From NCBI GenBank assembly GCA_030248215.1, contig JASANG010003411.1:186001-250000 (forward strand): 64,000 bases of DNA. Reading direction: 5' to 3'. Source of the stretch: Enoplolaimus lenunculus (lineage: Eukaryota > Nematoda > Enoplea > Enoplida > Thoracostomopsidae). The notes below the pieces were generated by a model. That model ran no database searches, was not told where the DNA came from, and saw nothing but the letters and a program-made list of their open reading frames with translations. Of the stretch, positions 35,618-44,963 are shown piece after piece. Position 1 is the stretch's first letter. Every line of letters begins with the position of its first letter. Both the position numbers and the translations under genes were made by a program.

Positions 35618-35786
35618 CAGGCCCGTAGCCAGCTCACCTTGCTAGGGGGGGGCTAAAAAATTTCAGGAGGAGCATTCAAGGGTTTTAATGAGTTACAAGC
35701 AATGTGAAAAACTTTCTGCGGGTGGGGATCAAAATGTTTCCAGGGCGGCTGAGCCCCCCCTTCCCCCCTCTTGGATGCGGGCCCGC
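35618..35786 (+). mobile_element. hAT-like MITE (CAGGCCCGTAGCCAGCTCACC family)
   Basis: Starts CAGGCCCGTAGCCAGCTCACC-like and ends in GCGGGCCCG. The inner text TTTCAGGAGGAGCATTC and GGGCTGAGCCCCCC-like phrases recur in five or more copies (52292, 55831, 56286, 56690; decayed at 62525 and 62930). Confidence 0.7.
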
Positions 35787-35789
35787 AAC

Positions 35790-36880
35790 CAGGAAATTTG
35801 TAACATTCAAAGCTTGATTTGACCAAATCTACGCACCAATAATTATGTAGACATAAATCTTGAACATGTTGTCATAAATCATTTTAGATAAACTGTGAAC
35901 CAACTATAGGTTCTGAATTCGTAAAAAAATGACCTGACCGCATTACTGTAATCGAACGCCTAGCTAAGTATTTTTAGTTTTTTTGTCAAAGATGATATCT
36001 TTACGATAAAGCGACCTGTGGTGCATCTAAAACATGACAAAGACCGATGGTGACGTCAAATTTGTATTCATTTCACTCAATCGTGATTAGATTTTGTATA
36101 TTTCGCTGCTGCTTAAATAGCGGCGTCTAAAAGTGTCAGTGTTGTGCAAAAATGTTACGGTTGGATTGCAATACCTACTATCTGAATCTACAACACTTCG
36201 TCGACCGGCAACTTGTCGTCTGACGGTTTCCTAAACGTAAGCATAATCGTAAACATAATACTAAAGCCTATAATAAGGGCAATGATTTGTGGCCGAGTCG
36301 AAAAGCGGGCGGAGGTACGGAATATAGTTTATTTAATAGGAATTTTATAAAAAAGTTCATTTTATAGATTCCGACGCGCTGAGTTCAACGGTGTCATTTT
36401 TAGCGCTGCAGAGTCAGCAGTTCAATAGTTATGGTCCTTTAAATTTTAACTTTTTAGCATATAAAACATGTACCAGCAACTGTCAAATTTGTGTATGGAA
36501 TAAATCTGGTTAAGCTTATATTTTATGAACAGGTGAATGATAGATACTTCGTGTTCCAATCTATGCGTGTTTGCACTATAATATTGAGTGCCATAACTTC
36601 GGAACCGTCGATCATGAAGCCATACAAATGGTACCGTTGGATTCAGCTGATCGAGATCTTTAGGATGGACCACTTTTTATAAAAATCCTAGGGGCGTCCA
36701 GATTCCGCATCTTCGCAGAAAAACGTTGATGATTACTAGTTGTAGAGCCACGAGGTGTCGGGAACGAAAAGTAGTGTCATTCTTTAATTTTAAAGGTGTT
36801 GACACTGGTTATTTTGATATTTTTCTTGGTATATCTACGCTCTATGCTCTCTTAGGCTTATGTTACTTTGAGTCCCATGA
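35790..36880. other. Intergenic stretch
   Basis: Contains a worn CCGGCAACTTGTCG repeat near 36200 and a phrase at 36590-36665 (TGGTACCGTTGGATTCAGC) that looks like part of a dispersed repeat. No gene supported. Confidence 0.35.
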
Positions 36881-36889
36881 CAAGATGCA

Positions 36890-37061
36890 CAGTGGCGTAT
36901 CCAGGATCTTAAAATGGGGGGAGGCAAAATTTCACAGGTAATAAACTTACTTTTGACCCATACACAAACTACGAACTATTGTCACAAAATTGCTATATAA
37001 TTTTTGTCGAGATGTTGTTGGGGGGCTACGGCTGGGGTGGCCCCCCATGGATCCACCCTTG
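36890..37061 (+). mobile_element. hAT-like MITE (CAGTGGCGGATCCAGG family), short form
   Basis: AAGATGCA at 36882-36889 and 37062-37069, exact. The ends are CAGTGGCGTATCCAGG and GGATCCACCCTTG. It lacks the inner GTAGTGACCC block of the long copies, so it shows the state before that block was gained, or after its loss. Confidence 0.88.
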
Positions 37062-37068
37062 AAGATGC

Positions 37069-37207
37069 ATATTCCTAAACCTTAATGATAAGCCTTTACA
37101 ATGTTCGCCTGCTCGCCTACGCCTAGTACAACTAGAAAAATAGCCCAAAGCTTAAGCTTACTCTATTAGATTTCGAGTCTCGCGACAAAAACCGGCACAC
37201 CCTTCAA
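37069..37207 (-). mobile_element. GGCC-MITE fragment with type B-like end
   Basis: CATATTCCTAAACC, then TAGCCCAAAGCTTAAGCTTAC and TTCAAAGTAACCCATGGG. Confidence 0.55.
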
Positions 37208-37671
37208 AGTAACCCATGGGTCACTCCGTCTATACCGTCGTATAGCATCAGCCGAACTATAGTACCTATATGATTCTCAATATAATGAAAATGAATTTAC
37301 GCTCAGAGAAAAACTCTCGCTCTTGTTTCCCTCAGTTTGAACACAAATCGAGATATTAATTTGACGGCAACAACATTTTAAATACAGTAATGAACTACAT
37401 CAATCGAAATAAATTCAAATTAAACCCAATTGAACAACCATAGTAGCAACATTAGCATTTTTCATTATATTTCTACGCTCCTAATTTCAAAACCAAATGA
37501 CATATTCACCGTCGCATAGCTAATGGGACAGCAGGCGATGGGGGGCAGTCGCCATATCCGTATTCATTTCTGTCGGGTATACGCGCTGCGGTAGTGGTTT
37601 TTGCCACTACCGATTGCCTGATTCGTTTTAAGTACCAATATTTTAGTCGTTTTTATACAGTTTCGACATCA

Positions 37672-37863
37672 ACCACTCAAATTTATATCAAAGCCACTCT
37701 ATATTCGCTCGACCAATCAAATTTACATGTAAGCCATTCGATATTAATACTCGACCAATCAAATTTATATGTAAACTACTCAATATTCATTGAAGCAATC
37801 AAATTTCTATGTAAGCTACTCTATATTCATTGAACCAATCAAATTTGTATGTAAGCCACTCTA
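37672..37863. repeat. Tandem repeat, period about 46 bp, four to five units
   Basis: CAATCAAATTTATATGTAAG followed by CCACTCTATATTCATTGAAC recurs with changes. Confidence 0.85.
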
Positions 37864-38525
37864 ACACTACAAAACCGGCACCGTACAAAATGGTGTAGGA
37901 GCGAAAATTAATACATTTCATCTCAAGTGGCCCCAGTTTCTGCAAGTTTTAGCTGTGCCGGCGAGCATATTAATCTCGCGTTTCATGCTGTGATCGATAA
38001 AATATTAATGTTTTTACTAACGACAGCAAAATATATTCACCGGTTGCGTAATTTTGCCCTTTAATATAATGTGTTCCTGTTATTATCTAAGCGCAAGATG
38101 CATGAAATGTTGGCGATATTGTTTACTTTTAGCTGTTTTAGACTGAATTGAGTCGATATGTAACAATATTTAATTATTAAACCATTATAAAACAGCAGGA
38201 ACTAAATACCGAGACATGCTCGGTAGGCGTGCCCGTAGTATATAACCCACTAAACCGAATTCGCCTTAGCCAGGTAAACAGGCACAGTATTGAGTGTGAA
38301 CCAGCAATGGTAGTTTGGCCAGTGATGTCATGATAAACGGCGTGATATAATTTGGCCATATTTTGTGATGGCACCTTGCAATCAAAATATATGTTGAAGA
38401 ATTTATGAGACAGTTTATTAGCAAAAAATACTATCCGTATATTAATTTTGTGTAGGCCATTTAGCATTTAATAAAAATAAAATAATTTTCAAATTGAACG
38501 AGACCGATCGGGTACCCGTCTCTCG

Positions 38526-38751
38526 GGCCCATGTATAGAACAGGGCTGGATCGTTTCCCGAACGGGCTATAATGGAGTCAGTTTAAGCTTTAAACTAATT
38601 TTTTTGCTTAGGCTTAGGCTTAAGAATAGGCTCATTCAGACGCTTAGGCTTAAACTTAAGAATAGGCTCATTCAGACGCTTAGGCTTAAACTTAGGCTTA
38701 GACTTAGGAATATGCTTATACTACTGTTCCGGCCCTGTTCTATACATGAGC
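38526..38751 (+). mobile_element. GGCC-MITE, type A, with internal duplication
   Basis: GGCCCATGTATAGAACAGGG and CCCTGTTCTATACATGAGC ends. TAAGAATAGGCTCATTCAGA with CGCTTAGGCTTAAACTTA occurs twice in a row inside. Confidence 0.82.
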
Positions 38752-38960
38752 TGTGTCTCGGATAATTTGACTGTTTTAACTGCCGATCGAATGTGGCGTT
38801 TCGATTGTAGCATCAATCAGCGCCAACAACCCTTACCACAAAATGCAGTCACTTTGAACGTCAGTCTGCCAGCCAGTTAACAGGCCACAGTTGACAATTT
38901 GGGCATTGTTTTCGAAAAGTGACAAAAAATTTAGGTACTGACTGCTGACAATGATTGAGA

Positions 38961-39470
38961 CGATACCCGTATTAAGATAACGATACCGATTAGATATCGA
39001 TTCCGATATTTGGATAGCGACACCGATATTTAGTTATCGATTCCGATATTTGGATATCGATACCGATACTTAGATATCGATACCGATATTTAGATATACC
39101 GATATTTAGATACCGACAATTTAGATATCGATACCGATATTTGGATAGCGACACCGATATTTAGATATCGATACCGATATTTAGATATCGATACCGATAT
39201 TTAGATATCGATTCCGATATTTAGATATCGACACCGATATTTAGATATACCGATATTTAGATATCGACACCGATATTTAGATATCGATACCGATATTTAG
39301 ATATCTATTCCGATATTTAGATATCGATACCAATATTTAGATATACCGATATTTAGATATCGGCACCGATATTTATAACGATATTAAGATATCGATACCA
39401 ATATTTAGATATTCGATACCGATATTTGAATACCGATACCAATATTTAGATATCAATACCGATACTTGAG
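38961..39470. repeat. Satellite-like tandem repeat, period 20 (and 16) bp
   Basis: About 25 units of GATATCGATACCGATATTTA. Some units are shortened to GATATACCGATATTTA. The unit is rich in the palindromes GATATC and ATCGAT. Confidence 0.95.
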
Positions 39471-39492
39471 ATTTACATCCACCACGAAACTA

Positions 39493-39658
39493 CACTGTAT
39501 AGGCTTTTCCTGACTACACAAACTGCGTCAAATTTGACTCCGGCAAAGTCAAATTCGATTCACTATTGATTCTGGCGGAGTCAACTTTGACTCAGTTTGT
39601 GTAGTCAAGAAAAGCCTGTTTCCGAGAGAGTCAATTTGACTCGCCATTTTTTACAGTG
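39493..39658. mobile_element. Foldback mariner-like MITE, shortened left arm
   Basis: CACTGTATAGGCTTTTCC at the left lacks the outer arm; the right arm is complete to TTTTTTACAGTG before TA. Confidence 0.75.
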
Positions 39659-40205
39659 TAGAAAATATATGTTATCTATGAGGTGTATAAAGATTACATG
39701 CTTTCGTGCATGATATCTTGCCTCACTACGGATCAATGGCATAAGCGGGTGCTATTAATTATTACATCTATTGTAACAATAATTAACTTTCATAAGTATT
39801 GCACGCATAAAATTCGACTTAGAAAATTGAAATTTTCTAAAATCTTTTTACACCCTGTTCTAAAGTTCGGTTTAAGCTTGCGTGCTTGACAAGTATTCGT
39901 CAAAAAACTTTCGTAGCAGAAATAAAAAATTGACGCTATGTCTCAATATATTTTTCGTGGTTCTGCACTCCGGTATCGAGGTGAAAATTGCCGAAAAGTA
40001 GGTTTAGAAGAATATTTGTAAGCATAAAGCAACTGCCCTTAAAAACCGATAACTGGTACTAATCCGTACTGGTGTTCTATTAATAGTCTACTATATATTA
40101 GCGTGCTTTTTTGCTGCATACAGTATTGCAACAACTGACTCATTACAGGACTATAGGGACTATCGATTTTTTCAACACGATGCAATAAATTCAATTGAAT
40201 TAGTC

Positions 40206-40520
40206 CGATACTAGAGACGCCCCGGGGCCTTGGATCCGTTCGCCGGTCCCAATCCCGGTAGAAATACTGGCTCAACTAAATTAGTCGGATAATCGAGCTG
40301 TCCCGGGGCCTTGGATCCCCTGCTCCGGTCCCAACCCTGGTCCAAATACTGGCTCAACTCAATTAGTCCAGTACTAGAGATGCCTCGGGGGTCTTGGATC
40401 CGTTCTGCAGTCCCAACCCTGGTGCAAATACTTGCTAAACTCAATTAATTCGATACTCGAGATGCCCCGAGGCATCGAATCCCTGCTCCGGTGGTCCCAA
40501 CCCCGGTACAAATCCTGGCC
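40206..40520. repeat. GC-rich tandem repeat, about 84 bp, four units, upstream of the GPCR
   Basis: Each unit holds GCCCCGGGGCCTTGGATCC, CCGGTCCCAACCCTGGT, AAATACTGGCTCAACT and AATTAGTCCGATACTAGAGA with small changes. The last unit ends about 190 bases before the receptor start. Confidence 0.9.
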
Positions 40521-40711
40521 CCGAGGTCAACTCTACACCAATAACCAATACTGATCTATTGATTGACGTTCAACACTATGCTACATATACATTAAATATT
40601 TGATTTTTAGCGCTATATATTCGAGTCGAAAACTTTAAAATAAACAACTTTGACGCTAAAACGTTAATAAAATAGAGTTAAATTCAATTATTTATCGTAA
40701 CCGTAACAAAA

Positions 40712-42265
40712 ATGAATATGATGTCAGTGCGAAAACAGTCACAAGACTACTTTATTGAAAATGGCGTTACGGTATGCTACCGACCACCGTTCGTAGCCCC
40801 TTCACCCCAACCTATCAACAATGTAACGACAAACGCAACTGCAGCTGTTGCAGCCATGAGAAGGTACATATACAACCCATATGTACCCGGGTGCCCTATA
40901 GACCGACCGTATGATCCTTGCCGAGGGGTATGCTATTTAAACTATGAACCGCTTCATTTTGACGCAGTTATGCGTGAACCTTCGTCAATGATTGCATATG
41001 GTCAAGTGTACCCGCTGCTTGCAATTATTACTGCAATTAGTAACGTTTTTGCAGTTGCGGTCTTGTCTCGTCCTTCAATGCGGCGTTCGACAACCAATCA
41101 GCTCCTTTTATATATGTCAATCGCAGACCTTGGGGTTGCGCTGATCCCGTTCCCGTTTGTTGCGTTCTATATCTTAGGCGGTGCCTATAGACGATCGTAT
41201 GAAATAAGTACATGGTGGTGTTATCTAGCGATGTATACTTCAGACAGTCTGCCGCCGTTTTGCCATAATGTCGCAATTTGGTTCGCTGTACTGCTCGCTG
41301 GGCAACGCTATTTCTATCTTCAGTATCCTTTGAGCGCTCCGCGATATTTTACTCACCGACGAGTGAATTTCGCTTGCGGGCTTGTAGTTGCAATTTCGTT
41401 GCTTTGCGCGTTGCCAAAATTTATTTGCATTTTATCGTTTGATACTTTAAAATGGCAGGTTCGCAGTGCGCTTGATCCAAATGTTACTTTACTCGAATCG
41501 TACCGGTGTATATTTCGTTATAGTGCCCTGGTTGGCAGTATTGGTGAAGATGTTTTCTTTATGACATACTACTGGACTCGGGTAGTACTGTTTGTCACCG
41601 TGCCAAGTATACTTATTGTTGTGTTTACTGCGTTGTTGATCCACGGAATCCGATTGACCAATCAGCGACGAGCACGTCTCGTTTCGGCCGCAAACGCCGC
41701 TGCCGAGTCGAATTCAACGTCGACAATGTTGGTTTTAATTGTGAGTATATTTTTAATCATTAATCTACCGCAAGGTTTGCTTCTGGCCGCGTTTTGCCTA
41801 TCCCAAGTGATCGAAGGATCATATTTAGATAAACATAAAATCTTGATTGCAACCAATTGCGATAATATGCTCATATTAGCATCGTATCCGGTCAATTTAG
41901 CAATCTATTGCTGTATGTCTAGTCAGTTTCGGCAAACTTTCGCCCGGCTGTTTTGTCCGTGCGTTCCGTACCGCGCCGCTGCCGCCGCCGCCAGTCACGG
42001 ACGGATCCGGCACAGGCCCAGCCAAATGCTGAACAATGGATCTCAAGTTCCGGGAAGCGCCGAAGCAAACGGTTCGTTTTATCAGCGGTTATCGTTAACA
42101 ACTTTCGCGCCAAATGAATCTAATCTGCTAGCTATGTCACCTTTGCGGCGATGTCGGCTTAAAAATGGTACTAATGCTCATGATACCGGAAGTAGCAGAC
42201 AGTCACGCGCGCAGAGCGTTGATCATGACGTGGTTAGGAACAGTTTGCTACCGGTAGAACTTTAA
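40712..42265 (+). CDS. Rhodopsin-class neuropeptide GPCR, sex-peptide/MIP-receptor-like
   Basis: One uninterrupted reading frame of 517 residues; the start is the first of three nearby ATGs. The N-terminus (about 97 residues) has NVT and NAT glycosylation sites. Seven membrane segments lie near residues 98-119, 130-152, 171-193, 220-241, 288-311, 339-362 and 378-399. Cys170 at the top of TM3 and Cys266 in loop 2 can form the conserved disulfide. The usual DRY at the end of TM3 is QRY (198-200), TM6 has the form TMLVLIVSIFLIINLPQG, and TM7 has SYPVNLAIY instead of NPxxY, followed by CCMSSQFRQTF. This combination (QRY, SYPxNxxIY, C-M-S-x-QFR-x-TF) is what I know from sex peptide/myoinhibitory peptide receptors and their nematode relatives. 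The ligand is inferred by family only. The C-tail (about 110 residues) has an Ala run, basic patches and Cys residues suitable for palmitoylation. A GC-rich tandem repeat ends about 190 bp upstream, and an AATAAA lies near 42743. Confidence 0.88.
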   Translation: MNMMSVRKQSQDYFIENGVTVCYRPPFVAPSPQPINNVTTNATAAVAAMRRYIYNPYVPGCPIDRPYDPCRGVCYLNYEPLHFDAVMREPSSMIAYGQVYPLLAIITAISNVFAVAVLSRPSMRRSTTNQLLLYMSIADLGVALIPFPFVAFYILGGAYRRSYEISTWWCYLAMYTSDSLPPFCHNVAIWFAVLLAGQRYFYLQYPLSAPRYFTHRRVNFACGLVVAISLLCALPKFICILSFDTLKWQVRSALDPNVTLLESYRCIFRYSALVGSIGEDVFFMTYYWTRVVLFVTVPSILIVVFTALLIHGIRLTNQRRARLVSAANAAAESNSTSTMLVLIVSIFLIINLPQGLLLAAFCLSQVIEGSYLDKHKILIATNCDNMLILASYPVNLAIYCCMSSQFRQTFARLFCPCVPYRAAAAAASHGRIRHRPSQMLNNGSQVPGSAEANGSFYQRLSLTTFAPNESNLLAMSPLRRCRLKNGTNAHDTGSSRQSRAQSVDHDVVRNSLLPVEL

Positions 42266-43555
42266 AGGGGGTTTTATGGGTGAATAGTGAATGACACCAT
42301 CGCTCATGGCTATGGTTAGAGCTTGTAAGTTCAGCGTAATCTTGATTCGACACCTGGGATCGGCCTATTCTTGAGTAAAACGTTATAACAGACGTTTTTT
42401 TATTAATGTTTTGACATGAACGTATTTTGAAGTGAATGTGTTGCAATGATACGCGTTATAAAGACTAATTGCAGTTTTAAAGCGTTGAAATTAACTAAAC
42501 TATCAAATATCTCCAAGCTATTAATAGGATTTTGAAAATTTATTGCATATATGAATTCTGGATTGAATTCATCAGCTTGTTCTGCATATTTTTTTGTATG
42601 ATGAAGTTCAAATTTTTGAAAAATTTGAGATATTTAAAGTCTTAAAGCCTGTACTCAACATAACTGAGCGAGTCAATTAAATACTATTGGTATTTCTACA
42701 ATTTTACAACTGGTTCATGAAATCATGTATCTGTATTTACTAATAAAAAGTCTAACATACAAGCGTTACCTGCCTTTTCGTACATAATATCAGCAAATTT
42801 AAACTCAAAATTGAATCAAAGAATTATTAAGGTAAGTCTTTGGGAGGAGTTTATATGAAAAATTATAATCGCAACGCAAGAAACAACCAAAGAATTGTCT
42901 CTGGCTTCGGTTCACTATCGGCATTTGTAATTGGTTGAATTTCTGCCGACAATTTAAAAGTCGCGATGTCCAATGATATTGTTTCTATTTTTGAGCAGTC
43001 TTGTGTGTTTATTTGTCAAAGGCTGCCCAAAAAAGCACCAAAATATTGCTAAAACATTCGGATCGTGTTACTTTAAAGGGCGTCCAGGTTAAGCATTCAA
43101 TGAAATAAGCCCTATTCACGCGTCAAAGTTTTTGCAGCGAGAACTTTCAGCTGCAAACTGCAAGTAGAACTTACATGTTTTAATCAGTGAATGACAGAGC
43201 GGCGGCAATAAATTTAGTGAACTTGCATGGTTATTTACACATGTGAATTAAATTGCTAGAATTAAATTGCTAGCTATGATTTTTAGGGAATTATTTGCAG
43301 CTGCAAATTTTTCGAATGGGTTTTTGGACAAAACTTGCAAGTGCAAGTTGCAGCTGCAAGTTCTCATAGCAAAAACTTGCTTGTGTGAATACGGCTTAAT
43401 TGTTGAAAGTAGTGACATTTCCAAATGAAAAAATCTAGCAGGTTTTGATTCACATATTCTCAGATATGGAATGCAGCACACGTTTCCTACCTCCGACTAT
43501 GATATTTTGTACTACTCGATGCTGTCTGTTTATTTTTGGAATACGCAAATAGAAA
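42266..43555. other. Receptor downstream region
   Basis: AATAAA near 42743 is a possible polyadenylation site. Around 43090-43400 AAGTTTTTGCAGCGAGAACT, CAGCTGCAAACTGCAAGTAG and CTTGCAAGTGCAAGTTGCAG form an imperfect inverted repeat of about 300 bp, likely a decayed foldback element. No gene. Confidence 0.45.
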
Positions 43556-43559
43556 ACTT

Positions 43560-43733
43560 ACAAGATCAGGAGCGGAGAGTTTTTCTGTGGGACTAGAATA
43601 GAGTAAGCTTAAGCATTAAACTGATTTTTTGCTTTAACTTAGGCTTAGGCTTACGCTTTGGCTTAGAAATATACGCATTCTTATGCTTAGGTTTAGTCTT
43701 AGGCTAAGGTTTAGGCTGAGGCTTAGGAATCAC
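43560..43733 (+). mobile_element. GGCC-MITE, type A, right end missing
   Basis: TTACAAGATCAGGAGCGGAG, GGGACTAGAATAGAGTAAGC and a long TTAGG run. Confidence 0.65.
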
Positions 43734-43874
43734 TTTTCATGAGCGATTTCTGTGACTGAAAGTGCAAAAACACTCTGGGCTTTTGCAATTGTTTACGACA
43801 AATATTAATTAACAAGGACCCTCTTACGTTATAAACCTTTGCTTTCATGCGACTAGAATTACGTTTGGCTTCTC

Positions 43875-44133
43875 GTCCCATGTAAAGATCATGGGCACAC
43901 GGTTTTTCTGTAGGACTGCAGTAGAGATGACACTGCCCCCTTCTGTAGGACTGCAGTAGAGATGACACTGCCCCCTCAAAAGTCACCTAGTGTACGCATG
44001 TTATTGTGGAAGTTGCATTAATTTTTTTTGCTTAAGCTTAGGCATTGGCTTAGCTATAGGCATTTCGTTATGCTTAGGCTTAAGCTTAGAAATATGCTTC
44101 TACTACTGTTACGGTCCTGTTCCATAAATGGCC
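43875..44133 (+). mobile_element. GGCC-MITE, type A, 8-bp target duplication
   Basis: GGCTTCTC and TGCTTCTC (7 of 8) at 43867-43874 and 44134-44141. Ends GTCCCATGTAAAGATCATGG and CCTGTTCCATAAATGGCC. A 35-bp stretch (TTCTGTAGGACTGCAGTAGA...) is duplicated in tandem at about 43910-43977. Confidence 0.8.
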
Positions 44134-44189
44134 TGCTTCTCGATATCTATATTTGCAAGGTTTCGTTGACTATATTAATATATCATGGG

Positions 44190-44560
44190 TGCATGATCCC
44201 CTGTAACAAGAATATGCAACTCCACGTGGGCCGCATGATAAAAAATGCACCACCGGGCGTTTCATTCTTGCCCGAACCAGTTATTTAGATGAGGGGTCGG
44301 TATCACATGCAATACCTCTTAAATAATCGATAAGTGGAACATTTTTGATGCCGGATACATAAAGTGCCATGGTTCACACAGGTTGTACTCCTTTCTTTAT
44401 GCATCCGGCACAAAAAATGGCCCTCTTATAGTTCATGTAAAAGATATTGCATGTGATAGCGACTCCTCCTAAATTAGGGTCGGCCAGAAACTCAACGCCC
44501 GATGGAACATTTTGTACCATGCAGAACTCCAAGAGTTGTATGCTCATGTATCATTCACTT
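44190..44560. mobile_element. Foldback element, long imperfect arms
   Basis: The left arm has AATATGCAACTCC, ACCGGGCGTTTCATTCTTG and GGTATCACATGCAATACC; the right arm gives these in inverted order (GATATTGCATGTGATAG, TCGGCCAGAAACTCAACGCC, GTACCATGCAGAACTCC). GCCGGATACATAAAG and CTTTATGCATCCGGC pair near the centre. Confidence 0.75.
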
Positions 44561-44578
44561 TTATTTTGGGCCCTACTT

Positions 44579-44713
44579 TTAGAGCCGTCCCTGTTTCTGG
44601 TGGGTATGTAAACGAGTCTTACATTCAAGACTACATTTTTTTTGCTTAGGATTAGGCTTAGGCATAGGAATACGCTTAATCTACTGTTACGGCCCTAAAC
44701 GCAATATTGGTCC
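44579..44713 (+). mobile_element. GGCC-MITE, type B
   Basis: GGCCCTACTTTTAGAGCCG at the left, TTAGGATTAGGC run, GGCCCTAAACGCAATATTGG at the right. Confidence 0.65.
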
Positions 44714-44963
44714 ACTTTCGATTGTATAAATTGCTTCATAGTTTTAAAATTGTTGGAATCAACTACTGAACATCGCCCTGTTTCTTATTCGGTGGAATAA
44801 TAAAAATACATGAGACGAACTTGTGAAAAACAAACAATGAATAAATGTTGAAAAAATATTGTTAGGCAAAGTTTCGTCTGGTTTGTTGATTTTGTTGCGT
44901 GAATGCCAATGTAAATGCAGTGAAAATTGCAATCATTTTTTAAACTTTAACCAGTTGAAAAAA

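Noticed and set aside
36446-36682. Overlapping 63-75 codon frames on both strands
   Set aside because: The text around TGGTACCGTTGGATTCAGC looks like a dispersed repeat; no gene features.
40039-40444. Minus-strand frames with repeated segments, and direct repeats that could suggest an array of the CRISPR kind
   Set aside because: The 84-bp units are contiguous tandem copies with no unique spacers, in animal DNA.
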